DNA of 64,000 nt, from the NCBI GenBank assembly GCA_964482495.1, contig CAYZXS010000021.1:1-64000 (forward strand), given 5' to 3'. The notes below the pieces were generated by a model, which saw only the letters and a list, made by a program, of their open reading frames with translations, was not told the DNA's origin and did not search any database. This DNA comes from J029 sp964482495. Lineage in GTDB: Bacteria > Planctomycetota > UBA1135. Both the position numbers and the translations under genes were made by a program. Of the stretch, positions 44,344-53,038 are shown piece by piece. The stretch's first letter is position 1; each line of letters begins with the position of its first letter.

Positions 44344-46577
44344 AGCCCCTTCGCGGCCGCGTACTGGTCGATGATCCGCAGCGCGCGGTCCGCCGTCCGG
44401 AAGGTCGGCAAGCCGGCGTCTAGCAGCCGGCTCGCGAGCGGATCGAAGAGCTCCCCGGAGTCCACCACCGCGGCCCATGGTTTGGGACTCTCGGCCCAGA
44501 GCTGGCACAGCCCCCGCGCAACCGAGCCGTCGCGGTCGAGGTCCTCGTGGTGTTCGCCGGGCGCCAGGCTATTCATGGCAGCGGTCAACGGGACGCAGCC
44601 GATCAATCCGAGGGCGACTGCGGGGTCGGCCAGGACCGCCCCCGCGGCGTCCACGAAGGGTTGGTCGGCCATCATCGGCGTCGTGTCCAGGGGATTGTGG
44701 ACCTCGACGATGCCGTCGAGGCGGCTGGCGGCGAACAGCTGCTCCAAGGCGCCGCGCGTGCCAGGAGCGAAGTCGGCCAACTCGAAGCCGCGCAGGTTGT
44801 CTGCCATGGCGACACACTCGAAGCCGGCGTTCGACAGCGCCCCGAGGCCGCGGCCGCGCAGAGGACGCCGGTCGAATGCGATCGCCACTTGGACAAGGTC
44901 CTCGAAGTCGGCCAGAGTGTCGGCGACGATCACCCCGGCCTGCGCGGCGAGCTGGCGAGTGACGACGAAGTCGCCAGCGACCGAGGCGGTGTGAGAGGCG
45001 CTGGCGCTCGCGCCCTCGGGGGTGCGCCCCGCCCGATAGAGCACGACGGTCCGCCCGCTGGCGGCGATCCGCTGCGCGGCCTGGAGGAAGCGGAGGCCGT
45101 CCAAGGGGCGATAGCCTTCGACGTAACAGGCGAAGACGCGGACCTCCGCGTCGGTCTCCAGGTGCTGGAGGTAGTCCCCTACCGTCAGGTCGAGTTGGTT
45201 CCCCGCGGTGACGATGTAGCGCGGATTCAGCCGCGAGAGCTTGCTCGCCCGGGCGACGGCGAAGGCGCCGCTCTGGGAGATCAGCGCGACCGGCGCCTCT
45301 GGCCCTCGCGGCACGGGCAGCTTGTACCCAGGGATGAACAGGGTGTCGTAGGCCCCCGGCCGGGACCGGATCCCGAGGCAATTCGCGCCGTTGAGGACCG
45401 GCCCGCCCCACGGGGTCTCCCGCGAGGCCAGCAGCGGCGCACGCAGGCCGTCGACCAGCCTGGCGCTGTCGCTGTGCTCCCCGAGCCCCCCGGGGATGAC
45501 GATCATGCTCTCTGCCCGATGTTCGCCGGCGACCTCGGCGACGAGCTCGGGCACCTGGGCGGCCGCCACCGCCAGGATCAAGAGGTCGGGCGGCTCGGGC
45601 AGAGAGGCCAGGTCCGGGTAGCAGCGGCATCCGAGCAGCTCCTCGCCGCGGGGCTTGACGATCCACAACCGGTCCGGATCGAAGCCGGCGGCCAGGGTGT
45701 TGCGGACGATGATGTGGCCGGGGTTCGGCCGCTCCGACACGCCGAGGACGACGATGCTGGAGGGCCGGAGCAGGCGCCCGAGCGCCGCCGCCGGCCGCGC
45801 CGGCAGGGCGTCGGCGCGGGGCGGCGCCGTCTTCACGAGCACGTCGAGCGCCACGGGGCCGCCCGGGCCACGAACGAGCGGGTTGATCTCCAGCTCGGCC
45901 AATCCGGCGGCGGCGGGGCTCCCGGCGAAGGCCAACAGGCGTTGGACGAGGGCGACGAGCTCCTCCCGAGGCCACTGCGGTTCCTGGCCGCGCCAACGAC
46001 AGGAGGCCAGCCGCGTCACTGCAGCGGCCTCGAGGGCGCGGGTGACCGCCTCCTCCGATGCAAGGCTCGGGCTGAGGATCGCCAGGTCTTGGCCCTCCTC
46101 GACGACGTCGACGAGGAACTCGGCCGCGACGCCGCCGGGGCCGAGGCTGAGCACTGGACCGAAGTCCTCGGTCCAGCGAAGCCCGACGAGGAGCTGGTCC
46201 CCGAAACCCGCCTGGTGCGGCACGTGCTCGCACAGCAGGAAACCGCTCACCCTGACCCCCTGGAATGCCTCCTCCATCTCGGCGATCGCCACGGCGACGG
46301 CCTCCGGCCGGGCTTCGACCACGGCGACGCCGCCGTGATCGCTCTTGTGCAGCACCTGCTCGGCCACCACCTTCAGGACCAGCCGGTCGCCGCCGAGGGC
46401 GCTCAGATCCGCTTCGGTGATCACCTCGCCGCGGCCCAAGAACCGGTGCCGAGGCGCGGCAACGCCGATGACTTCGAGGAGCTGGTAGCCCTCGTGCTCG
46501 AGCAGGGAGGCCCTGCCCTCTGCCCGAGCGCGCTCGATCAACTCCGCCGCGGAGTCCAGGCTCAAGAGGCCGCGCAC
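44340..46577 (-). CDS. ADP-forming acyl-CoA synthetase (fused ATP-grasp and CoA-binding subunits)
   Basis: 745 residues that convert acyl-CoA, ADP and phosphate to acid, ATP and CoA. The N-terminal 230 residues are the beta-type ATP-grasp domain (RLVLKVVAEQVLHKSDHGGV, LAELEINPLV). The rest is the alpha-type CoA-binding and ligase part (SIVVLGVSERPNPGHIIVRN, ISQSGAFAVARASKL, SASHTASVAGD and LGALSNAGFECVAMAD). Position in the ior operon suggests aryl-acetyl-CoA substrates (indoleacetyl-, phenylacetyl-CoA), with ATP made from aromatic amino acids. The annotated GTG start overlaps iorB by 16 bp; a TTG at 46565 would give the usual 4 bp overlap (TTGA). Confidence 0.88.
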   Translation of the reverse strand: MRGLLSLDSAAELIERARAEGRASLLEHEGYQLLEVIGVAAPRHRFLGRGEVITEADLSALGGDRLVLKVVAEQVLHKSDHGGVAVVEARPEAVAVAIAEMEEAFQGVRVSGFLLCEHVPHQAGFGDQLLVGLRWTEDFGPVLSLGPGGVAAEFLVDVVEEGQDLAILSPSLASEEAVTRALEAAAVTRLASCRWRGQEPQWPREELVALVQRLLAFAGSPAAAGLAELEINPLVRGPGGPVALDVLVKTAPPRADALPARPAAALGRLLRPSSIVVLGVSERPNPGHIIVRNTLAAGFDPDRLWIVKPRGEELLGCRCYPDLASLPEPPDLLILAVAAAQVPELVAEVAGEHRAESMIVIPGGLGEHSDSARLVDGLRAPLLASRETPWGGPVLNGANCLGIRSRPGAYDTLFIPGYKLPVPRGPEAPVALISQSGAFAVARASKLSRLNPRYIVTAGNQLDLTVGDYLQHLETDAEVRVFACYVEGYRPLDGLRFLQAAQRIAASGRTVVLYRAGRTPEGASASASHTASVAGDFVVTRQLAAQAGVIVADTLADFEDLVQVAIAFDRRPLRGRGLGALSNAGFECVAMADNLRGFELADFAPGTRGALEQLFAASRLDGIVEVHNPLDTTPMMADQPFVDAAGAVLADPAVALGLIGCVPLTAAMNSLAPGEHHEDLDRDGSVARGLCQLWAESPKPWAAVVDSGELFDPLASRLLDAGLPTFRTADRALRIIDQYAAAKGL

Positions 46578-47146
46578 GACAAGGAGGTCCTGCCGAGCCG
46601 GAAGGCCCGGAGGTTGACCTCGATGACCTTCTCGCCCTTGGCGTGGAAGAGCCGCTCGATCTGACGCTCGAGCTCCGCCGGCTCCAGGGGGAGGAAGTGC
46701 GAAGCGGCCCCGACCATGGCCATGTTGCTGGCGAGGATCGTGCCCGCCTCCTTGGCGAGGGCGTCGGCCTCCACCAGGCAGGTATGAGGCAGCTGCTCGA
46801 TGCGGCTGACGATCTCCTCCTGCTCCGGGTAGTCGCTGATGTTCTCCACCCGCCCGGTGCTGGTGAGCATGGTGCCGGAGGAGGAAAGGAAGCCGAGATA
46901 GCGCAGGCCCTCCATGACCTCGAGGCTGAGGATCATGTCGGCGTCGCCGGCGGCGATGATGTCGCTGTGGATCGGGCGGTCCGCCAGCCTCAGGTTGGCG
47001 AGCACGGCGCCGCCGCGCTGGGCCATGCCGTGGACCTCGGACTGCTTGACCGCGTAGCCGCTCTTCATGGCGGCCGAGGCGATGATCACGGCCATGGACA
47101 GCAAGCCCTGGCCGCCGACCCCCGCGAGCAGGATGTCGTACTTCAT
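46562..47146 (-). CDS. iorB: Indolepyruvate:ferredoxin oxidoreductase, beta subunit
   Basis: 194 residues, 2-oxoacid:acceptor oxidoreductase gamma-type domain (MKYDILLAGVGGQGLLSMAVII, VKQSEVHGMAQRGGAVLANLR, EVMEGLRYLGFLSSSGT). The ATG at 47146 is chosen for the ATGA overlap with iorA. With IorA it decarboxylates aryl-pyruvates to aryl-acetyl-CoA and passes two electrons to a carrier, usually ferredoxin. Position and length are normal. Confidence 0.93.
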   Translation of the reverse strand: MKYDILLAGVGGQGLLSMAVIIASAAMKSGYAVKQSEVHGMAQRGGAVLANLRLADRPIHSDIIAAGDADMILSLEVMEGLRYLGFLSSSGTMLTSTGRVENISDYPEQEEIVSRIEQLPHTCLVEADALAKEAGTILASNMAMVGAASHFLPLEPAELERQIERLFHAKGEKVIEVNLRAFRLGRTSLSCAAS

Positions 47147-48801
47147 GCGTCGGTTCCTCCGGTGGCTCCCTTCTTCTCGTCGCGGCGGCGGCGCTTGGCG
47201 GTCTCGATGCACTCCCGGACGGCGATGACGACCGAGAGCCCGCGGTGATCGATCTCGCGGCGGAAGACCGCCGCCATGTCGTCGACCCGCTTCGGGTGGG
47301 CCTCCATCACGTGGAGGTGGTCGGGGTGGACCCCGAGCCCCAAGACCAGGGGCTCCAGCGCCGACGAGGGCAGGATGGTCGGCTGGCCCCCGGTCATGCC
47401 GACGGTGGAGTTGTCGAGGATCACGAGGACGATGTCGGCGTCGCTGGCTACTGCGTCCATCAGCGCCGTGACCCCGGAGTGGAGGAAGGTGCTGTCCCCG
47501 ATCACCGCGAAGGCGGGGTGCATGCCGGCCTCCGCGGCGCCCTTGGCCATGCCGATCGAGGCGCCCATGCAGACGCAGGACTCGATGGCCGAGTAGGGCG
47601 GCAGCGCGCCGAGCGTGTAGCAGCCGATGTCCGAGGCCACCAAGGACTGCTCGAGGCCGTCGATCGCCTGGCGGATGGCGGCGTAGCTATCGGCGTGCGG
47701 GCATCCCTGGCACAGCTGCGGCGGCCGGTTTCGGACCGGCAGGTCGATGGATGAGACCGTCTGCCGCCCAGGCAGGTCCAAGGCGCGACGGACGAAGTCC
47801 GGGTTGAGCTCGCCGTCTTGGGGCAAGTGGCCGGACAGCTTGCCCTCGATGCGGATGGTCTGCGGCAGCAGGCCGCGGAGGTAGCGCTCGAGGTAAGGGT
47901 TGCCCTCCTCCAGGACGAGCAGCTTGTCGACGTGGGCGGCGAGCTCCCGGATCCGCTCCACCGGCAGCGGGTAGGCCCCGATGTGCAGGTGCGAGGGCCG
48001 GTGGCGCAGGTCTTCCAGGTTCTCGTAGTAGTAGTTCCTGGCCAGGCCGGTGGTGATGACGCCGAGCTCGTGCCGTTCGGGGTTGAGGACCAGCTGGTTG
48101 TTGGGAGATCCTTCGCTGTAGGAGAGCATCTCCGGCTGGCGGTCCAGCAGGTCCCGCCACTGCATCCGGGCGTAGGCGGGCAGCAGAGTCCAGCCACGGG
48201 TGTCGCGCGGCTTGCGCATCGGCTTCTCGGCCAGCGGCGGCTGGGGTCGCACCACGGCCCGGCTGTGCGCCAGCCGGGTCACCAGCCGGACCAGGACCGG
48301 GACGTGGAAGTGCTCCGACAGCTCGAAGGCCTCGCGGATCATCTCGTAGGCCTCCTGCTGGTTGGCGGGCTCCAGGCAGGGGATCCGGGCGAAGTCTGCG
48401 AAGTAGCGCGAGTCCTGCTCGTTCTGCGAGCTGTGCATGCCGGGGTCGTCGGCGACGCAGACCACGAGGCCGCCGTTGATCTGGACCACGGCGCCGTTCA
48501 TGAAGGGGTCGGCGGCGACGTTCAGGCCGACGTGCTTCATGACCACCAGCGCGCGCCGGCCGACCATGGAGACGCCGAGCGCCTCCTCGAAGGCGGTCTT
48601 CTCGTTGGCGCACCAGGACGCCACCGGCTTGCCCGCCTGGTCAGAGAGCTTGATCAGATACTCCAGGACCTCGGTCGAGGGCGTGCCCGGGTAGGCGTAG
48701 GCGGCGGTAATGCCGGCGTGCACCGCGCCCAGCGCGACGGCCTCGTCCCCGAGCAGCACCTGCCGCAACGGTCCCCTCTTGACGGTTGTGCTTCCACTCA
48801 C
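47143..48801 (-). CDS. iorA: Indolepyruvate oxidoreductase alpha subunit without the ferredoxin domain
   Basis: 552 residues. The pyrimidine-binding domain (GITAAYAYPGTPSTEVLEYL, GLNVAADPFMNGAVVQINGG), the CQGCPHADSY motif and the thiamine-diphosphate site (GDSTFLHSGVTALMDAVA then LDNSTVGMTGGQPT) are all intact. Typical IorA proteins carry a C-terminal domain with two 4Fe-4S clusters; here the protein stops after IAVRECIETAKRRRRDEKKGATGG and no Cys cluster follows. Electrons must leave through another carrier. It heads the iorA-iorB-synthetase operon. The start is GTG at 48801. Confidence 0.93.
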   Translation of the reverse strand: MSGSTTVKRGPLRQVLLGDEAVALGAVHAGITAAYAYPGTPSTEVLEYLIKLSDQAGKPVASWCANEKTAFEEALGVSMVGRRALVVMKHVGLNVAADPFMNGAVVQINGGLVVCVADDPGMHSSQNEQDSRYFADFARIPCLEPANQQEAYEMIREAFELSEHFHVPVLVRLVTRLAHSRAVVRPQPPLAEKPMRKPRDTRGWTLLPAYARMQWRDLLDRQPEMLSYSEGSPNNQLVLNPERHELGVITTGLARNYYYENLEDLRHRPSHLHIGAYPLPVERIRELAAHVDKLLVLEEGNPYLERYLRGLLPQTIRIEGKLSGHLPQDGELNPDFVRRALDLPGRQTVSSIDLPVRNRPPQLCQGCPHADSYAAIRQAIDGLEQSLVASDIGCYTLGALPPYSAIESCVCMGASIGMAKGAAEAGMHPAFAVIGDSTFLHSGVTALMDAVASDADIVLVILDNSTVGMTGGQPTILPSSALEPLVLGLGVHPDHLHVMEAHPKRVDDMAAVFRREIDHRGLSVVIAVRECIETAKRRRRDEKKGATGGTDA

Positions 48802-48923
48802 ACCCGGGGGTTAAACCACCCCTCCAGGACTTGCCAGATCCGGCCCCAGCGGTCGACGCGGATCCGGCGATTTCGCCGGGAGAATGCCCTCCGCAGGCCA
48901 ACGGTGGGCAGCTTATTGCCCGG

Positions 48924-50171
48924 TCAGGCGGCCGCTGGAGGGCGGCTGGAGAGCATGACGGCGATCGCCCAGGTCCGCTCCTGGCTCGCCAGGATGATCT
49001 GGGCCGAAGCGGTCAGCGGGACGGCGAGGAAGGCACCCACTACGCCCCAGAGGCTGCCCCAGAAGACCACCGAGATCACGATCACCAATGGAGACAGGTT
49101 CAGCTCCCGGCCGAGCACCTTGGGTTCGAGGAAGTTGCCGAGGATGAAGTTGATCGCCAGGTAGGCCACGACGATCACCGCGACCGTGCCCCACCCCTGG
49201 GTGGTGAGGGCGTAGACCGCGGGGAAGATCCCGGCCAGGATGCTGCCGAAGGTCGGGATGAAATTCAGCAGGAAGGTCAGCAGGCCGAACAGGAGCGCGT
49301 ACTGCACCCCGAGCACGACCAAGAGGATATAGGCAATGGCCCCGGTGAGGAGCGAGACCAGGGTCTTGACGCTCAGGTAGCGCTGGATCCCGATGGCGAT
49401 GGTGTCGAGGATCTCCGCGGCGTCGCCGCGCCGGCGGCCGGCGATCGCGAGGATCTTGCGCTTGAAGACCGCCTGCTCGGCGAAGATGAAGATCATGTAG
49501 ACCATGACCAGGACGAGGCCGCGCGTGAAGCCGAGGCCACTGCCGAGCAGCGAGGTGGCCAGCTCCTGCGGGTCGATCTGATCCAGGCCGCTGGCGACCA
49601 TGGTGGCGACGGTGTTGAGTTCCCCGGTCTCCTTGTCCCGGAGCACGACCTTGATGCCCTCGACCACGCCTGGCCAGCCAGGCGGCGGCTCTTCCGGACC
49701 GGTCGCGAGCTCCGCGCTCCCGCCCGGCGAAGCCGGCTGAGCTTGCGCGCCCGCCTCGCCCGGCTCCTGGCCGGAGCCCTCGCCTCCGGCGCCTTCAGAG
49801 CCTCCGACGGCTGCCTCGTCCTCTCCGGGGCCCCCTTCCGCCTGGTCACCGTCCTGGCCGGGGAGGTGAGGGAGGATTGGGTCCTTGGGGCCTTCGGCGC
49901 TGCTGGTGAGGATCCGCTCGAGGTTGGTCTGGAGCAGCATCCCGGCCTGCGCCAGGCCGATGAAGACGAGCACCGTGAGCAGCAGCACGGTCACCGGCGG
50001 CGGAATATGCCAGCGGGAAAGCCGCCTCACCACCGGCTGCAGGATGTTCGTCAGCAGCAGGGCGATCACGAGCGGCTGCAGGATCCCGGCACCGACGTGG
50101 AGCACCCACCCCATCAGAATCGTGGCCACGATCCCGAGGAGGACGGTCAAGCTGCGGCTGGCGGCCGGCAT
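48924..50171 (-). CDS. AI-2E family transporter (PerM-like) with acidic insert
   Basis: 415 residues. The family core is present: two N-terminal helices (about 7-45, 55-80), then the conserved C-terminal block (VSLLTGAIAYILLVVLG, LLTFLLNFIPTFGSILAGIFP, FLEPKVLGRELNLSPLVIVIS, WGVVGAFLAVPLT). Between helices 3 and 4 sits an unusual low-complexity stretch of about 80 residues (about 90-170) made mostly of Gly, Glu, Pro and Ala. The family includes autoinducer-2 exporters and sodium/proton antiporters; the role here is open. Start ATG follows TAGGCT plus 7 nt. Confidence 0.9.
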   Translation of the reverse strand: MPAASRSLTVLLGIVATILMGWVLHVGAGILQPLVIALLLTNILQPVVRRLSRWHIPPPVTVLLLTVLVFIGLAQAGMLLQTNLERILTSSAEGPKDPILPHLPGQDGDQAEGGPGEDEAAVGGSEGAGGEGSGQEPGEAGAQAQPASPGGSAELATGPEEPPPGWPGVVEGIKVVLRDKETGELNTVATMVASGLDQIDPQELATSLLGSGLGFTRGLVLVMVYMIFIFAEQAVFKRKILAIAGRRRGDAAEILDTIAIGIQRYLSVKTLVSLLTGAIAYILLVVLGVQYALLFGLLTFLLNFIPTFGSILAGIFPAVYALTTQGWGTVAVIVVAYLAINFILGNFLEPKVLGRELNLSPLVIVISVVFWGSLWGVVGAFLAVPLTASAQIILASQERTWAIAVMLSSRPPAAA

Positions 50172-50178
50172 CCGCTCC

Positions 50179-50184
50179 AGCCTA
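50179..50184 (-). promoter_or_regulatory. -10 element TAGGCT before the AI-2E transporter gene
   Basis: On the minus strand TAGGCT is followed by 7 nt and the ATG at 50171. It shares a 73 bp divergent region with the sulfatase promoter. Confidence 0.5.
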
Positions 50185-50232
50185 CGCTCCCCCTGGCCTC
50201 GCGGGAATGGTCCGCGCGGCGACGATCGCCGC

Positions 50233-50238
50233 TAGCCT
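50233..50238 (+). promoter_or_regulatory. -10 element TAGCCT before the sulfatase gene
   Basis: TAGCCT ends 6 nt before the sulfatase ATG at 50245. Both genes of this divergent pair therefore have a start-proximal hexamer. Confidence 0.5.
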
Positions 50239-50244
50239 GGGACC

Positions 50245-51720
50245 ATGGTCCTCCTGCTCTCGGCGCTGCTGTTCGCCAACTCGACCCTGTGCTCGCCGCA
50301 GGCGCCGCCCGCTCCCATGGCCGGTGCCCCGGACCACGACTCGGCGCCGCCGAACATCGTCCTCATCCTCGCCGATGACCTCGGCTGGACCGACCTCGGC
50401 TGCCAGGGCAGCGGCTATTACCTCACGCCGGCGCTCGACGCCCTCGCCGAGGGCGGGATGCGCTTCACTGACGCCTACGCCGCGGCGCCGAACTGCGCCC
50501 CGACCCGGGCGGCCTTGCTCAGCGGCCTGGCGGCGCCGCGGACGGGGGTCTATACCGTCGGCAACCCGGCCCGCGGCAAGGAGGAATTCCGGCGGCTGGT
50601 GCCGGCACCGAACCTGACGGAACTCGGCGGCGATTTCCTCACCTTCGCCGAGCGGCTGCAGCAGGCCGGCTATCAGACCGCCCACCTCGGCAAGTGGCAC
50701 CTCGGCGCCGGACCGGGCACCGGCCCCGAAGCGCAGGGCTTCTCCTTCAACCTCGGCGGCGACCACCGCGGCCATCCGCCGAGCCACCACGCGCCCTATC
50801 GCCGCGGCCAGGCGCCACCGCCGCCCGGCCTCGAGGACGCGCCCGAGGGCGAATACCTCACCGACCGGTTGACCGAGGAGGCCGTGCGCTGGATCGAGGC
50901 CAACGCGGATCGCCCCTTCTTGCTCTATCTCCCCCACTTCGCGGTGCACACGCCGATCCAGGCCCCGGCGGCGACCACGGAGCGCTACCGGGAGCGGCCG
51001 GCGGCCGGCGGTCATGACCACCCCGAGTACGCGGCGATGGTCGAACACCTCGACCGGTCCGTTGGCCGCATCCTCGACGCCCTCGACCGCTGCGGCCTCC
51101 GCCAGCGCACCCTGGTGATCTTCAGCTCCGACAACGGCGGCCTCGGCGGCTACCGAGCCGCCGGGATCGACGGCGGCGCCGAGATCACCGACAACGCGCC
51201 GCTGCGGGGCGGCAAAGGCATGCTGGAAGAGGGCGGCATCCGCGTGCCGCTGCTCATCTCCTGGCCCGGAGTGATCGCGCCGGGCGCCGTCAGCGCTGAG
51301 CCGATCACGACCGTCGACCTCTACCCCACCCTCCTGGCGGCGGCGGGTCTGGAGCCGGCCATCGGGCAAGAGCTGGACGGCGTCGATCTGACGCCGCTCC
51401 TGCGCGGCGAGCGGCAGCGGCTCGCGGCGCGCGACCTGGTCTGGCACATGCCCGTCTATCTCGAGGCGTCCGCCAAGCGGGGCAGTTGGCGCTGCACCCC
51501 GTCCGCGGCGATCCGGCGCGGACGCTGGAAGCTGATCGAGCGCTTCGAGACCGGCGAGGCCGAGCTCTACGATCTGCAGGAAGACATCGGCGAACAGCGG
51601 AACCTGGCCGGGAAGCACCAGCAGCTGACCGGCGAACTCCGCGCCGCCCTGGCGGAGTGGCGCCAGCGAACGGGCGCCGCCATGCCGACCCCGAAGCCGG
51701 CCGAGGAAGCGCTACGCTGA
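50245..51720 (+). CDS. Type I sulfatase, exported
   Basis: 491 residues with a signal peptide. NIVLILADDLGWTD provides the metal-binding Asp pair (D44, D45). APNCAPTRAALLSG contains Cys84 in the C-x-P-x-R motif that is converted to formylglycine. Other family blocks are AHLGKWHLG, FLLYLPHFAVHTP and FSSDNGGLGG. It would remove sulfate esters from extracellular polysaccharides or glycosaminoglycans, a hallmark of marine planctomycetes. The substrate is unknown. It needs a formylglycine-generating or anaerobic maturation enzyme, not encoded in this window unless the distant radical SAM gene (62832) serves, which is unlikely. Confidence 0.94.
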   Translation: MVLLLSALLFANSTLCSPQAPPAPMAGAPDHDSAPPNIVLILADDLGWTDLGCQGSGYYLTPALDALAEGGMRFTDAYAAAPNCAPTRAALLSGLAAPRTGVYTVGNPARGKEEFRRLVPAPNLTELGGDFLTFAERLQQAGYQTAHLGKWHLGAGPGTGPEAQGFSFNLGGDHRGHPPSHHAPYRRGQAPPPPGLEDAPEGEYLTDRLTEEAVRWIEANADRPFLLYLPHFAVHTPIQAPAATTERYRERPAAGGHDHPEYAAMVEHLDRSVGRILDALDRCGLRQRTLVIFSSDNGGLGGYRAAGIDGGAEITDNAPLRGGKGMLEEGGIRVPLLISWPGVIAPGAVSAEPITTVDLYPTLLAAAGLEPAIGQELDGVDLTPLLRGERQRLAARDLVWHMPVYLEASAKRGSWRCTPSAAIRRGRWKLIERFETGEAELYDLQEDIGEQRNLAGKHQQLTGELRAALAEWRQRTGAAMPTPKPAEEALR

Positions 51721-51745
51721 GCCGCGGCCCTGCCGCCCACTGGAC

Positions 51746-53038
51746 ATGCTCCTCGCCAGCCTCACCCTGCTCCTCGCCCCCGCCGCGCCGCAAGACGCGC
51801 CCCTCGGCTTCACGCCGCTGTTCGACGGCGCCACCCTCGACGGCTGGCGCGGCCGCCCGCACCTCGCCCCCGGCGCCGAGGCCACCTGGACACCCGAAGA
51901 ACGCGCCGCCAAGCAGGCCGAGTGGGACGCCGACGTCGCCCAGCACTGGCGGGCGGCGGAGGGCGAGATCATCAACGACGGCCACGGCGTCTTCCTGACC
52001 ACCGCGAGAGACTACGGCGACTTCGAGCTGCTGCTCGAGTACCGCACCGTCGCCCAAGCCGACAGCGGCATCTACCTCAAGGCCACCCCGCAGGTCCAGA
52101 TCTGGGACACCACCGAGGCTGGCGGCAAGTGGGACATCGGCGCCGACAAGGGCTCCGGCGGACTGTGGAACAACCAGCGCTACGCGCGCCACCCGCTGGT
52201 CCTGGCCGACCGCCCCTTCGGTGAATGGAACGCGGTCAGGATCCTGATGACCGGGGCGCGGGTCTCGGTGTGGCTGAACGGCCAGCTCACGGTGGACCAC
52301 ACGCCGCTCGAGAACTTCTGGGACCGGAGCCGCCCCCTGCCGGCGCGCGGCCCGATCCAGCTCCAGACCCACGGCGGCGAGATCCGCTTCCGCAAGCTCG
52401 CCATCCGCGAGCTGACCGCGGACGAGGCCAACGCCGTCCTGGCGGAGAACGGCGCCGACGGCTTCCAGCCCGCCTTCAACGGCCGCGACTTCAGCGGCTG
52501 GGCGGGCCCGACCGACGACTACATGGTCGATGACGGCGCCCTGCAGTGCCGCCCCGGCCGCGGCGGCACCATCTACACCGTCGAGGAGTACGACGACTTC
52601 GCCGCCCGGATCCAGTTCCAGCTCCCCCCCGGCGGCAACAACGGCCTGGCGATCCGCTACCCGGGCGCGGGCGACACCGCCTACGTCGGCATGTGCGAGC
52701 TGCAGGTGCTGGACAACACCGCCGAGAAGTACGCCGGGCTGAAGCCCTACCAGTTCCACGGCTCCGCCTACGGCATGGCGCCGGCGGCGCGCGGCTACCT
52801 GCGGCCGGTCGGCGAGTGGAACTTCCAAGAGGTCGTCGTCGAGGGCTCGACCGTGCGGGTGGAGCTCAACGGCAGCGTCATCACCGAGGCCGACCTCGGC
52901 GCCATCGAGGAGCCGATGAGCGGGCGGGAGCACCCCGGCCGGCGGCGGACGCGCGGCCACTTCGGCTTCGCCGGCCACAACGACCCGGTGCGCTTCCGCG
53001 ACGTCGATCTCAAGCGCCTCGGCGCCGCGGCCGACTAG
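51746..53038 (+). CDS. Double DUF1080 (3-keto-glucoside hydrolase-like) protein
   Basis: 430 residues with signal peptide (MLLASLTLLLAPAAP). Two tandem DUF1080 beta-sandwich repeats are visible, starting FTPLFDGATLDGWRG and FQPAFNGRDFSGWAG. Each has the EYDDF/DFELLLEYR strand, a GIYLK or GLAIRYPG segment and the GEWN motif before V-x-L/V-N-G. DUF1080 proteins include 3-keto-disaccharide hydrolases and are heavily expanded in planctomycetes. It follows the sulfatase by 25 bp and is probably co-transcribed with it. Its TAG shares a CTAG with the convergent SGNH gene. Confidence 0.9.
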   Translation: MLLASLTLLLAPAAPQDAPLGFTPLFDGATLDGWRGRPHLAPGAEATWTPEERAAKQAEWDADVAQHWRAAEGEIINDGHGVFLTTARDYGDFELLLEYRTVAQADSGIYLKATPQVQIWDTTEAGGKWDIGADKGSGGLWNNQRYARHPLVLADRPFGEWNAVRILMTGARVSVWLNGQLTVDHTPLENFWDRSRPLPARGPIQLQTHGGEIRFRKLAIRELTADEANAVLAENGADGFQPAFNGRDFSGWAGPTDDYMVDDGALQCRPGRGGTIYTVEEYDDFAARIQFQLPPGGNNGLAIRYPGAGDTAYVGMCELQVLDNTAEKYAGLKPYQFHGSAYGMAPAARGYLRPVGEWNFQEVVVEGSTVRVELNGSVITEADLGAIEEPMSGREHPGRRRTRGHFGFAGHNDPVRFRDVDLKRLGAAAD

